A stretch of DNA of 64,000 bases, taken from assembly GCA_018398585.1 (NCBI GenBank), contig JAGTTD010000001.1:14572501-14636500 (forward strand), read 5' to 3'. This stretch comes from Simmondsia chinensis. Lineage: Eukaryota; Streptophyta; Magnoliopsida; Caryophyllales; Simmondsiaceae. Below, piece after piece: positions 44,560 through 56,066 of this stretch; position 1 is the first letter of the stretch, and every line of letters starts with the position of its first letter. Below the pieces are notes generated by a model. The model was not told where the DNA came from and ran no database searches. It saw only the letters and a program-made list of their open reading frames with translations. The translations under genes and the position numbers were made by a program.

Positions 44560-45532
44560 TTTTTTTTGATAATTGACCCATCGTGGGATTTTATTTAAAA
44601 TGGAGAAAGGTACGAATTATAATCATGTCTAGAGATTCAAAGCAACAAACTATCCCATCACACAAAAACCCAACAAGACAACGATACAACCGATACACAC
44701 GACATAAAACACCCACAAACACCTCCAACACATCCAAAACCCCAACAAACCCAAAGAACACACGAAAGTGCAAACAATCTCAAGAAAAAGAAAAATAAAA
44801 GGTACCAATCAAACCCAAGCGGAAACATCAACCCGATCCAGTCCCTTTTAACTGGATCTTTAGTAGGGGAGGGCACCGTAGGGCCACGGATGCAGAAAAA
44901 GCAATCAATGGTAGGGGGCTACCGGAGGCATAATCAGACAGAGAAGCAGGGGCACGGAGACCCAAGATGCCAGGAACGAGGGGGACGGGACCACGACAGA
45001 GGAGCGACCCCGCAACCATCAACACCAAACCGACGAGGCCCCACTCCCCAAGACCAAGCACCAGAGCAACATCAAGCCAACGATCCAAAGCCTGGACGAC
45101 ACCCACCCGTATTCACGAACCCAGATCCCAAACCACGAAAACCCATCAACAACCGCGACCAAATCGGAGAGGCGACAATCAGAAAGGGGTGAGAGAGCAA
45201 AATGGAACCCGAACCTGACCCCAAAGCTCAGCAAACCATCTCCTGAGGAGAACCACAATGAAGGGGACAATGGAAACCCCAAACAAATGTGGTCCCGAGC
45301 GGGTCGGAGAGAAACCCGAAAAGAGCGGACTCAAGAATCAGACCCGAACACATCCCACTGAAAACAAAACCGAGGCCTCACCAAGCAGGGTCGGTGGTGC
45401 AGGACGGCGATCGACGATGAAGCAGGGACACAGTGAAGGATAGACAAGGAGCTGGGAGGTACAACGGAGAGAGGTCGACAGTGAAAAGACTCGGCGTGAG
45501 CACGAGCGAGAGCCACCACATGACACGACCCA
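44560..45532 (-). mobile_element. Short poly(A) retroposon, GC-rich body, minus orientation
   Basis: 973 bp between perfect 14-bp duplications tcacgatgaatctt (44546-44559 and 45533-45546). The left border starts with a T run, i.e. a poly(A) tail on the minus strand, preceded there by gggtcaattatc. The body is GC-rich on the minus-strand 5' side and then T-rich with ttttatttttctttttcttgag. No ORF with a recognised domain. It is probably a non-autonomous LINE derivative. A second element of the same plan is at 51624-52667. Confidence 0.72.
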
Positions 45533-45549
45533 TCACGATGAATCTTCTT

Positions 45550-46530
45550 CTCCATTTTACTTGGGAAATTCAGATAATCTGGTGTCAATTCTAGTTACAC
45601 AACAATTAATCGGCCTAGAGAATTTCAATACGTGGATTAAGTCCATGACTAGAGCCTTAAGGGCCAAGAACAAACTAGGGTTTGCAACTGGTAAAATTGC
45701 TCAACCTAAATTGGAAGAGGAACTCTATGAAAAGTGGGAAAAATGTGATTCGATGGTATTTTTTTGGATATAAATTCTGCTTCAAAGGAAATTGGTTCTA
45801 CTATCATATATGGTAATATTGCAAAAGAATTATGGGATGATATTAAGGAACGATTTTCTTAGAATAATGACCCACGTATTTTTGAACTAAGGGCTGCACT
45901 TTCTTCTTCGAAACAAGAAAACATAAATGTTATTATATATTATAGAAAAATGAAAGCGTTATGGGAGGAGTTGTCTGGCTATCTCGCAATCCCAGAATGC
46001 TCATGTGGGCAATGTAAGTGTAACAATCACTAGAGTTCCTTGGAAGTTCAACAAAAGGATCATATTATATACTTCCTAATGGGATTAGATGAAAGCTGCA
46101 TCCCTCTAAGGGAACAAATACCGAATACTGATCCACTTGCCTCCATTAACCAAATATTTTCCAAAATTGTAAAACAAGAAAAGTAAAGACAAATAGGCTA
46201 TAAGCCTCCCGTGCTGAACACTGACTCGATGGCTATGATGAACAAAAACAATGAACAAATGATTCATAACAAGTCATAAAGAAGAGATAGACCACAGTGT
46301 ACCCCTTACAATATTGCTGGCCATACTATTGAAAAATGCTACAAGTTGCATGGATTCCCAGCGCGAAATAAAGGAAAATTAAAATTGAATCACGTTGTTA
46401 CAGCAAAAATCCAAGTAGCGACAGCAGGTCTAGAACAAGGTGTGGCAGGAACAAGCAATAGTATCACATTCAGTAAGTTTCAATGCCAACAGTTGTTGGC
46501 CCTTTTAAGTGGCCATTTGGTCTCCCAAAC
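45550..46530 (+). pseudogene. Copia gag
   Basis: SPFYLGNSDNLVSILVTQQLIGLENFNTWIKSMTRALRAKNKLGF (about 45549-45690) is a clear small-Copia gag opening. Then KWEKCDSMV, ELWDDIKERFS with a stop, YYRKMKALWEELSGY and FLMGLDESC follow over two frames to 46185. The knuckle near 46299-46345 reads CTPYNIAGHTIEKCYKLHG: the second Cys is Tyr, so the CCHC is broken. Further coding runs to a stop near 46559. Confidence 0.85.
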
Positions 46531-46570
46531 TCCAAATGTGGCAGCTTCCAATCAAGTCTAGATTGTTCCC

Positions 46571-46932
46571 TTGAGTACTAGTGCCTCGACTGCCATGAAA
46601 ATTTTTGGTATGGTGCTTTCTTCTTCTGATTATTCTTATGCAATGCATGTTACTAAAAATGTTAATTCTTCATTCAATTTTTGGTTTTTGGATTATGGGG
46701 CCACCCATCATATATGCGGTAACAAGAGTCTTTTTGAATCTCTCACTCCATGTGTAGCTTTTTATGTCCAAATGCCAATAGGAGATCGATCTTGTGTGAC
46801 TCACACAGGTCGGTCCGAATTACATTAGACTTAAAACTAGAAAATGTCTTATTTGCCTCAAGTTTCCAATTTAATTTAATGTCAGTATTCCAATCACTTA
46901 AAGTGTCAAATTTCATTTGTGTATTCTCATGA
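46571..46932 (+). pseudogene. Copia protease remnant
   Basis: FWFLDYGATHHICGNKSLFESL (about 46678-46745) is the Copia protease active-site region with Asp-Tyr-Gly instead of Asp-Ser-Gly. A frameshift near 46820 follows and the rest (LDLKLENVLFASSFQFNLMSV) is in another frame. Inactive. Confidence 0.85.
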
Positions 46933-46941
46933 GATTCTTAT

Positions 46942-48102
46942 TTGATTCTAGACCACACCAAATTGATAGTGATTGGAGTGGCTAAACAGGAAGAGGGCCT
47001 TTATAGTGTCAAAGTGGCAAAACCCATGACAATATTGAAGTCTTGTCTTTCTAATTTTTCTACTAGTAGTATGGACGTTAGCAGTGAGTTGTGGCACATT
47101 AGACTTGGTCATCATTCAGACTACAAGTTACATATTTTGCATTTGGGTAATAACAATTTTTATCAAGGTGAGGGACCTTGTAATGTTTGTCCCCTTAGCA
47201 AAACAAAAGAGATTGCCTTTTGATTCTAGTAGTAAAGTTTCAGCGTCTTTGTTTGAAATTGTTCACTGTGATATTTGGGGTCCCTTCTACATAGATTCCA
47301 CTCATAAATATAGATTTTTTCTTACTCTTGGGGAAGATGCTATTAGAACCACTTGGGTTTATATGATGAAATCTAAGGCTGAGGTGTCTACTATCATTCC
47401 AGCGTTCTACTAACTTGTTTTGGACCAATTTAAACACAATATGAAGTGCTTGAGAACTGATAATGCATAAGAATTTGTGCTTGCTGATTTTTATCAAAGA
47501 AATGGGGTTATACATGAGTTGTCTTGTTTTGGAACTCCACAACAAATTGCTATTGTAGAAAGAAAACACCAACATTTGTTGAATGTTGCACGTGCTTTGT
47601 GGTTTCAAGCCAATTTGCCTTTATGTTTTTGGTCTAGCTGTGTTTTAACGGCGGCCTATTTAATAAATAGGGTACCATCTCCCTTGCTAAATAATAAGTC
47701 ACCTTATGAAGTGCTATTTAAGGTCAAGCCAACCTATAACCATCTAAGGGCTTTTGGTTGTTTATGTTTTGCGTCCAATATTACGGCTCATTGTCAAAAG
47801 ATTGATGCTAGGGCTAGGATGTGTATTTTACTTGGTTATCCCTTTGGTGTCAAAGGGTACAAACTTTTTGACCTTGACACTGGTTTTGAATTTATCTCTA
47901 GAGATGTTGTTTTTCGTGAAAACATTTTTCCTTTCAAACAACACGAACCATATCCAAACCCATTTCATGATTTAGTTCTGCCTAAAATAGGTGATGGCTA
48001 TGATCTTAGTTACAAGATAGATTTGGGGAATAAGATGATTGTTGCTCCCGAGAGGGAGACGTCCAGGCAAAGGCCTAATGCAATTAGGAGTCCAGCTACT
48101 TA
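46942..48102 (+). pseudogene. Copia pre-integrase and integrase
   Basis: SSELWHIRLGHHSDYKLHIL and CNVCPLSKTK (47080-47215) give the HHCC zinc site. A frame change follows, then LFEIVHCDIWGPF (about 47250-47290), CLRTDNA with a stop before EF (47450-47475) and GTPQQIAIVERKHQHLLNVARAL (47533-47600). The last frame is open for 208 codons to 48103 with FKVKPTYNHLRAFGCLCFAS and ARMCILLGYPFGVKGYKLFDL. All three catalytic acids are present, but two stops and a frameshift break the chain. Confidence 0.87.
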
Positions 48103-48202
48103 ACTTGAAGTAGAGGAGGGAATAGGGCACAATTCTAGTACATTGGATAATCTCAGTGTTGACAGGACTTGCGGGATTGAGCCTAGTGAACCTTAGGACT
48201 CT

Positions 48203-49888
48203 ATGAGGAGAAATAGTAAAGCCCCTAGGGTTCCCTCTTATTTGAAAGATTATCATTGTTTTCTTGCACATGGAACTGATTTGAAGACTAATCATGTTCA
48301 AGAGTTGACTCCATATCCCTTATCCAGTGTTATTAGATATGGGAAGCTTTCAAACTCCTTTAAGGCTTTAGCCTTATCTGTTTCTACGCATGATGAACCT
48401 AAGTTTTATCATCAGACTGTCAAGAATCCTCTTTGGAGGGAAGCTATGACATCTGAGATTAAAGCTTTGCAACAAAACAATACTTGGTCCATTGTCCCAC
48501 TTCCACCTGATAAGTGTCCCATTGGGTGCAAATGGGTGTTCAGGATAAAATTCAAATCAGATGGTAGTATTGAGAGGTATAAAGCAAGGTTGGTAGCTAA
48601 ATTAAACACTGTCAAAAGTATGCTTGCTATTGCTACTAGTAAAGATTGATTTTTAATGCAACTTGACGTCAATAATGCCTTTTTACATGGTGATCTTCAT
48701 GAAGAAGTGTACATGTTTTTGCCCCTTGGTTTCAAGATTGATGATATTAAGTCCACGAGCACTAGACCTTTAGTGTGCAAACTTAATAAAAGCTTGTATG
48801 GATTATGTCAAGCTAGTGGACAATGGTTTGCCAAGTTTTCTAGTGCCCTTATTGATCTTGGCTTTTCTAAAGCGGTGTCGAATAGTATTTTATTTACTCA
48901 TTGTGACCAAAGGGGTTTCTTGGTTGTGTTAATTTATCTCGATGACATTATTTTAGCAGGTGATAACATTGAAATGGCTAATCAAGGGTATGTTAATTGA
49001 AAAGTTCAAGCTTAAGGACTTGGGCTCCCTTTAATTATTTCCTTGGTTTGGAAATTTCTATACATGAAAATGGTATAGCCATAGGTCAAAGACAATATAC
49101 TTTCAAGTTACTTGAGAATGCAGGTTACCTTGTATGTAAGCCATGTAGTTCTCCCATGGATGTTGGTGTAAAATTAAGCAAAGACGGTGGAGAAGTCCTC
49201 CCTGATGCATCGGTTTATCAAAGATTTGTGGGCAAGCTTTTATTTCTTACCATTACCAGACCTGATATCACATTTGTTGTTCACAAGTTGAGCCAATTTA
49301 TGGCTCAACCTCGCATGCCGCACTTACAAGCTATGTATCGCGTTCTGAGATACCTAAAGGGAGCACCAACCCAAGGCGTATACTACTCACGATCGTCGCC
49401 TCTTCATTTGAAGGCGTATGCGGATGCCGATTGGGAGAATTGTCCCGATTCTCGGCATTCAATTTTTTGGTTATGCAATTTTCTTAGGTGACTCTTTAAT
49501 ATCATGGAAGTCAAAGAAACAAAACACGGTCTCAAGATCTACCACTAAAGCTGAGTATAGAAGTATAGCGGCTGTAATGTATGAGATTCTATGGCTTTCG
49601 TATCTTCTTTGAGATTTACAGCCAAAGCATGACAAGCCAGCTTTAATTTTTGGTGATAATAAATCTTCTACATTTTTGGCAGATAATCTGGGTCGTCGTT
49701 AGAAAAGTAAGCATTTTGCTATTGACTGTTCGTTTGTTCTTGAAAAGTTGGAAGCCAACATCATTAAGGTTTTGCACATCAGATCTAAATCACAGTTGGC
49801 TGACATGCTTACCAAGCCCTTGCCATCATCGCGCTTTGTTCCTGCTCTACCCAAGTTAGGAGTATGCAATATATACACTCCAACTTGA
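48203..49888 (+). pseudogene. Copia RT and RNase H
   Basis: WREAMTSEIKALQQNNTWSIVPLP and IGCKWVFRIKFKSDGSIERYKARLVAK end at 48602. The chain then continues LNTVKSMLAIATSKD, missing the ~20 residues (FTQ..D..SPVA) that the family has there. After a stop at 48647, QLDVNNAFLHGDLHEEVYM and LIYLDDIILAGDN (YLDD, about 48930-48965) follow. Then YFLGLEISI, GQRQYTFKLLENAGY, RPDITFVVHKLSQF, and RNase H with [36 protein letters not shown] and HVLHIRSKSQLADMLTKPL. It ends at about 49888. Confidence 0.88.
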
Positions 49889-49892
49889 GAGA

Positions 49893-49918
49893 GGGGGGGG
49901 GGGGGGGGGGGGGGGGGG
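49893..49918 (+). repeat. Poly(G) tract, 26 bases, at the Copia polypurine tract
   Basis: The PPT in this family usually reads cttgaggggggagtgttagg. Here caacttgagaga is followed by G26 and then tggtttggtgttagg. The PPT appears to have grown into a homopolymer and the space before the LTR has changed. Confidence 0.9.
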
Positions 49919-50355
49919 TGGTTTGGTGTTAGGAATATTACAATGTTTGTATTAGTAATTTTGTAAGGGTTAATTAGTAATTTTATAATTATTTTTAGGT
50001 TTAGGGTTTTAGTATACAACAATTAACCAAAAATTAATCCAACTATATGTCAATATATCAAAAAATAACGCAACTCTAACTTTTCTACCAAAAAATAACC
50101 CAACTTTAACTTTTCTGCAAAAAAAAAGCCAAATCTAAAATTAATTTAAAAAAATAATGAATTGGTGGCTAAGCATGGCGTGTGGTATGATGCTTCGACA
50201 ATATATTTTCTTTTCATGTATTTTTGGCCTGGATTTTTTTTCCCACCTAACTAAACTAAAAATATATTTTTTTCGATAATTGAGTACAATCCCACAAAAA
50301 GCAATATCCCGGAGCACTGAACAAGTAGAACAACAGAGGAATACAACTAGAGAAC

Positions 50356-51270
50356 TAGGGCTGCAAATGAGCCGAGCCAAGCTGAGCTGAACCATAGCTT
50401 GCACGGCTCAGCTCATTAACTAAATGAGGCCCGCTTGGTATTGGTATCATTTATCTAACTGAGCTACATATATGTGGTCGGCTAAGCTAGTTTACTAAAT
50501 GAGACCGACTCGGTATTGGTATCATTTAGGCTTAATTATTTGGCGAGCTGGCTCGCTGAGTTTTGCCAACTCATTGTACTCATTAACTAGGCTCATTAAG
50601 CTCATTTATTAGGCTTGTTATACTCATTTATGATTATTGTTATTTGGATCTTCAGAAAAGAGTGTTAAAATAAATCATGTATGGAAAGTAGAAATTAAAA
50701 AAAAAAAAAAAAAAAACATTCATGTAACTTAATTCCACAACGTAGACATGCGAGCCAATGATCGAGCTGGCTCGTGAGCCCATAAATGAGTCGTACTAGC
50801 CTGCTTGTGAGCCTTTCAAGCTGAGTTGGCCTCAATTTGATTTCACTCGTTCATTTAAACGAGCCGCTCTTAGCGAGTCGAGCAGGCTCTCGAGTCGGCT
50901 TAGACGAACCGAAAACGACTCCTTAACGAGTCAAGTCAAGCCAGCTCACGAGTCGGCTTGGCTCATTGTTAAGAAACCATCTGTCCCAGAAGCTTAAGTT
51001 GATGGGTGAAAGCGTATGAATAGTTTTATAGTCTAACATACCCCCTCACGCAAAGGCCCATTGGTTTGAAGCGTGGATAGTACATAGGCCAACCTCATAC
51101 CTTGTACTTCAATTATTTTTAATATTGAAATTGGGGATTGTTGAGATTTGAACTTGTGACCTTTTGGTCAATAGAGCTCTAATGCCATGTCACCATCTGT
51201 CCCAAAAGTTAAAGCTGATGGGTGAAGGCCCAGAAATAATTTTATACTCTAACACTCATTTGCAGCCCTG
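50356..51270. mobile_element. hAT-type non-autonomous element
   Basis: The left end tagggctgcaaatgag and right end ctcatttgcagccctg are perfect complements apart from the first base, a classic hAT terminal repeat. The 8-bp flanks tagagaac (50348-50355) and caaagaac (51271-51278) match at 6 of 8. The body is filled with gctcattaa/gagccgagc-type degenerate repeats and holds no ORF. It contains the TRIM at 50967-51254. Confidence 0.87.
50967..51254 (-). mobile_element. TRIM (terminal-repeat retrotransposon in miniature), 288 bp
   Basis: On the minus strand a 67-bp LTR (51254-51188, tgttagagtataaa...gtgaca) is followed by the PBS-like tggcattagagctc (51187-51174). A ~120-bp non-coding domain, the purine-rich gcgtgagggggta (51051-51039) and a 72-bp LTR (51038-50967, tgttagactataaa...ttaaca) follow. 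Perfect 5-bp TSD ctcat at 50962-50966 and 51255-51259. No coding capacity. Confidence 0.9.
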
Positions 51271-51623
51271 CAAAGAACACACCAAACCAAAAGTACATAG
51301 AAGAAAAATATATTATTGGAGTATCATACCACGCACCACAATTCAGTTTTTTTTTAAAATCAAATTTTTATATTAATTTTAAAGTTTGGTTATTTTTTAA
51401 TGAAAAAGTTAGAGTTGGGTTATTTTTTAGTATATTGACATATAGTTGGGCTACTTTTAGATTAATTATTATTTAGTATATTTTTCCTCTGTTTAAACCA
51501 TCCCTTGCTCTCTCATGGAGCAACCATTTCTTCACTCCCTGCTCTCTCTCTTTTTACTTCTCTCACCATGTGAAGAGTTTATGCTTCAATATACAAATTT
51601 CTCTCGTAATTTCTTTAATCTTG

Positions 51624-52667
51624 TTTTTTTTATCGATAATTATCGACTAAGCTGTAGTACATACCAGTCTTCGCCGCAGCGAGACCGCCACCATCCCGTA
51701 AACGGAGATGGATACAAAATTCCAGATCAAAACGGGAAAAATTAGACACCAAAGACAAATAGGGCAACATCATGTAAACAGGAAAAGACCAGAGGTTAAC
51801 AATGTACCAGTTGAATTCGCAGCAGGCACACACACAGCCGCACTTCTCAGTCAGAGACGAACAACCTCAAGAGGGTGGAGAATAGGAGAAGGAAATCCCC
51901 CCCCCTTCCCCGCATTGCAAGCAAGATACCAAAAATGGGACCGGACAGGGAGGGTACCGAGCCCACAACACAAGGAAAGGGAAGGAAAATCCAGATTGGC
52001 GAGTGAAGTTAGGAAGCCTCTTGAGGAATTACATTGTAAGAAAGACCTAGATGTAGCAAGTGGTTCACATCAACGAAAACACAACTAGACCCTATTAGAC
52101 TAGTCCTAAGAATAAAATTAATGTTGGTACAGGAGAAGTGCTGACACAAGGATGTTTTGACTGGACATAGACAACAAACAAAAACAATCTAAGAAAGAAA
52201 AATAAAAATAAAATAAAACCAAAAGGGACGCTGGCTGCTGGTGATGGGGGGCCTAGGGGTGGCGTCTTAGGTGGCTGTCTGTGGTGATCGGGGCAGGCGC
52301 ATGGTGGTGGAGGAGACGGACGATGGCAACGGCAACGGCGACTGTGATGATGGTGGAAACCCGGTGGTGGAACTCAGTGATGGAGCTCGGCGGTGGAGAC
52401 TCGAGTCAGGGTAACGGAAGAGGGGACCTCGGCGGTGGACACTCGGTGGTGAAGAGGAGGGAGGAGTGGGGAGACAACCATGACCCATCACTTGACTAGG
52501 ATGGCCCAACACCAACCCAGAAGCCCCATGGCCCGACCGACACAAGCCGTAGCCGGCAGATGGAGAGGCGGCGGGGCGGGGGGTGGGGTGATAAAAGGTC
52601 TCCCCCCGATGATTTTAAAAAAAAAACCCCTAGAGGGAGAAAGAAGAGATAAGCGGGAGAAATTTTG
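51624..52667 (-). mobile_element. Second short poly(A) retroposon, GC-rich body, minus orientation
   Basis: It interrupts the Copia 3' LTR. The left border is a T run followed by tatcgataattatcgac, i.e. on the minus strand ...gtcgataattatcgata(A)n. Its middle has ttttatttttatttttctttcttagattg, resembling the element at 44560, and its minus-strand 5' part is GC-rich (ggcgg/ccaccg). A short run of C lies at 51898-51904. No ORF with a known domain, and no clear target duplication. Confidence 0.6.
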
Positions 52668-52694
52668 ATTTACAATAAATTTTGATTTCTAACA

Positions 52695-54208
<1,514 letters not shown>

Positions 54209-54269
54209 TAATGAAGTATTTGAGATTTGTCCCAATGTTATTTAAAGTGTTTTTTTACATGTATAGAAT

Positions 54270-54415
54270 GTGTGTCGACACTCAGGGCTCGTGTATCGAC
54301 ACACAATCTTATAGAGCGAAAATGCAGAGTTGTGTGTCGACGCACAGAGCCCGTGTGTCAACACACAATCTTATAGAAACACACGGAACAGAGTTGTATG
54401 TCGACACACAGGGCC
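54270..54415 (+). repeat. Imperfect tandem repeat with TGTCGACA palindromes
   Basis: Two and a half units of 60-65 bp starting at 54270, 54330 and 54395. Each opens tgtgtgtcgaca (or a close variant) and continues agggct/agagcc, gtgt(c)aacacacaatcttataga. The palindromes tgtcgaca recur within each unit, so the RNA could form hairpins. Confidence 0.8.
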
Positions 54416-54840
54416 AGTTTTTTGCAATTTCAGTTCGCGGCTTTTCCCAGTTTTTAGCGCCCCTTTTTGGGGTTTTTCTTGGGATGTATCTCTTTGTTAT
54501 TTTCATATATATTCTTCCCTTTGATCAGATTTATACTTGAAGGAATTACAAAATGTGAGAAAGCATATTGTAAGAACTTGTGATATTATTGTTGAAAGTT
54601 CTTGGACAAAACACCACTCTCATTCATCTCTTTTGTCTCTTCTTTTACACACTTGCACTTCATCATTTTGGTTGTCATTGTATCCCCGATACTATTTTCC
54701 AAGCTGAAATAAGTTTTAAGGAAAATGACTACACGGCCTCGACACCTGAGATCTCTAGAATACCCGTTCTTGCGAGTTTTGCAAAAGTTTACACCAACAA
54801 TCTTAAGACTTAATTTCTTGTTTTGTGATCTTCGTTTGAG
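54416..54840 (+). other. Copia leader or LTR-like sequence, non-coding
   Basis: Contains cccctttttggggttttt near 54460 and tcattcatctcttttgtctcttctttt near 54620, LTR/leader-like pyrimidine stretches. No PBS recognised. Short ORFs are not supported. Confidence 0.45.
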
Positions 54841-55640
54841 ATGGCTTCATCAGCGAGGGAAATAACAGTGAATTTTGTGAAGTTGGACCATTTTGATGGC
54901 AGTAATTTATGCCGATGGCAGAGGAAGATGCACTTCCTGATCACTACCTTGAATATGGTGTATGTTCTGAATACACCATTCCCTGTCCTCGCTACTAAGG
55001 AGGAGGAGACACTGGCCAAGCAATGAGCCCTGTTGAAATGGCAGAATGATGATTACATCTGTAGAGGGTACATATTCAACGGGATGACGGATGCCCTCTT
55101 CGACATCTACTCCACCGTGCCTACCGCAAAGGAGTTGTGGAACGCTCTTAAGGCATGCTACATGGCAGAGGACGGCACAAGTAAGAAATTTTTAGTTAGT
55201 CAATTTAATAATTATAAGATGGTTGATGAACATCTAGCCATTGAGCAATTCCATAAAATTGAAAGAATTTTAAATAATTTTAAACAACGCAGCATGATTA
55301 TAGACGATACCATCATTGAGTCTTCTTTAATTGACAAACTTCCCCCTTCGTGGAGAGACATCAAGAATCTCTCAAACACAAGAAGGAAGATATGTCAATC
55401 GAAACATTGGATAACCATTTACGAATTGAGGAAGGTTATAGGTTACAGGATGACCACAAGGAACGCCCCGGTGACATTAGGAAAATCAATGTTACAGAAG
55501 AAGGCCAATCGGGTAAAGGAACCAAAAGAAACAGACATTCCCAAAACAAATGAAACGAGAAGAAGGCCAAAGTGGTCTGTTGGGAGTCTCAAAAGCCCGG
55601 TCACCTAAAAAGGGATTGTTTTCACCTAAAGAACAAGAAA
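54841..55640 (+). pseudogene. Copia gag
   Basis: From ATG at 54841: VNFVKLDHFDGSNLCRWQRKMHFLIT, a stop TGA at 55024, then WQNDDYICRGYIFNGMTDALFDIY, AKELWNALKACYMAEDGTSKKFLVSQFNNYKM and IEQFHKIERILNNFKQRSM.. LPPSWRDIKN. A one-base shift lies near 55370-55390. The knuckle near 55580-55620 reads CWESQKPGHLKRDC, with Ser for the second Cys, so it is mutated. This is a classic Copia UBN2-type gag. Confidence 0.87.
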
Positions 55641-55699
55641 AGCAAGGGGCTTGATCATCGCAACAAAAATTCAAACGATAGGTTCGTGCCGATGATATA

Positions 55700-56066
55700 G
55701 GAGATCAATGTAGTCGAGAGTGATGATTTTTGGTGGATTGACTTGGGGGCAACAAAACATGTTTATAAAGACGAGGGTTTCTTCAAAGATTTAGATCCCA
55801 CAAACAATGGAACTGTGTTGTTTATGGGCAATGAAGCGAGTGTACCGGTTAAAGGAAAGGGAAAAGTTGACTTACTTTTCACTTCCCGGAAAACCCTTAC
55901 CCTAACCGATGTATACTACGCCCCGGATGTTAAGAAGAACCTAGTGTCTGGCGGCCTACTGAATAGGTTCGGGTTCAAGTTGGTCTTCGAGGCCGACAAT
56001 GTTGTTTTGTCGAAGGGGGGTGTCTTTGTGGCAAGGGATACATGTGTAATGGAATTTTTGAATTAG
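55700..56066 (+). pseudogene. Copia protease and adjoining region
   Basis: FWWIDLGATKHVYKDEGFFKD (about 55728-55790) is the active-site region, with Asp-Leu-Gly replacing Asp-Ser-Gly. GKGKVDLLFTSRKTLTLTDVYYAPDVKKNLVSGGLLNRFGFKL is the C-terminal protease block. The frame from 55743 to 56066 is open; the damage is in the catalytic triplet and in the frame change at 56042-56066. Confidence 0.87.

Larger units (their letters stand above)
50017..51471. mobile_element. Mutator-like foldback element, non-autonomous, 9-bp TSD
   Basis: The ends form a ~200-bp inverted repeat: ccaactatatgtcaatata..aaaaaataac.caactctaactttt at the left, its complement at the right, continuing inward to ggcgtgtggtat and caatatatttt..tttcatgtattttt. 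The 9-bp tttagtata flanks both sides (50008-50016 and 51472-51480), the TSD length of Mutator-like elements. No transposase. It was inserted in the Copia 3' LTR and later received a hAT-type element. Confidence 0.83.
44118..52694 (+). mobile_element. Ty1/Copia retrotransposon with 233-bp LTRs, dead, heavily interrupted
   Basis: 5' LTR 44118-44350, PBS 44351-44363, gag 45550-46530, protease 46571-46930, integrase 47085-48102, RT/RNase H 48203-49888, PPT region 49888-49926 and 3' LTR starting 49927 and ending 52694. A retroposon (44560-45532) sits in the leader, a Mutator-like element (50017-51471) and a second retroposon (about 51624-52667) in the 3' LTR. The pentamers cttcg and ctcca beside the ends do not match well. 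The small LTR and gag opening resemble small plant Copia of the RE1/Ale kind; lineage is tentative. Confidence 0.88.
49927..52694 (+). repeat. 3' LTR of the 44-kb Copia, in three pieces
   Basis: 49927-50016 matches LTR bases 1-90. 51481-51623 matches the middle (gagcaaccatttcttcactccc, gtttatgcttcaatatacaaattt). About 52668-52694 matches the end (tttacaataaattttgatttctaaca). Two later insertions separate the pieces. Confidence 0.88.

Noticed and set aside
44658..45588. Several overlapping ORFs in the GC-rich patch
   Set aside because: Open frames on both strands come from high GC; they lie in a TSD-bounded retroposon and show no motif.
50356..50966. A possible tandem satellite of gctcattaa/gagccgagc words
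   Set aside because: The ends form a clear hAT-type inverted repeat, so this is the degenerate body of a non-autonomous hAT element.
52267..52545. Pro/Ser-rich ORF on the minus strand
   Set aside because: Product of GC-rich repeat sequence inside a retroposon; no domain and no start context.
54211..54540. 109-codon ORF with CVDTQ-like repeats
   Set aside because: It only reads through the TGTCGACA tandem repeat and has no support as a gene.
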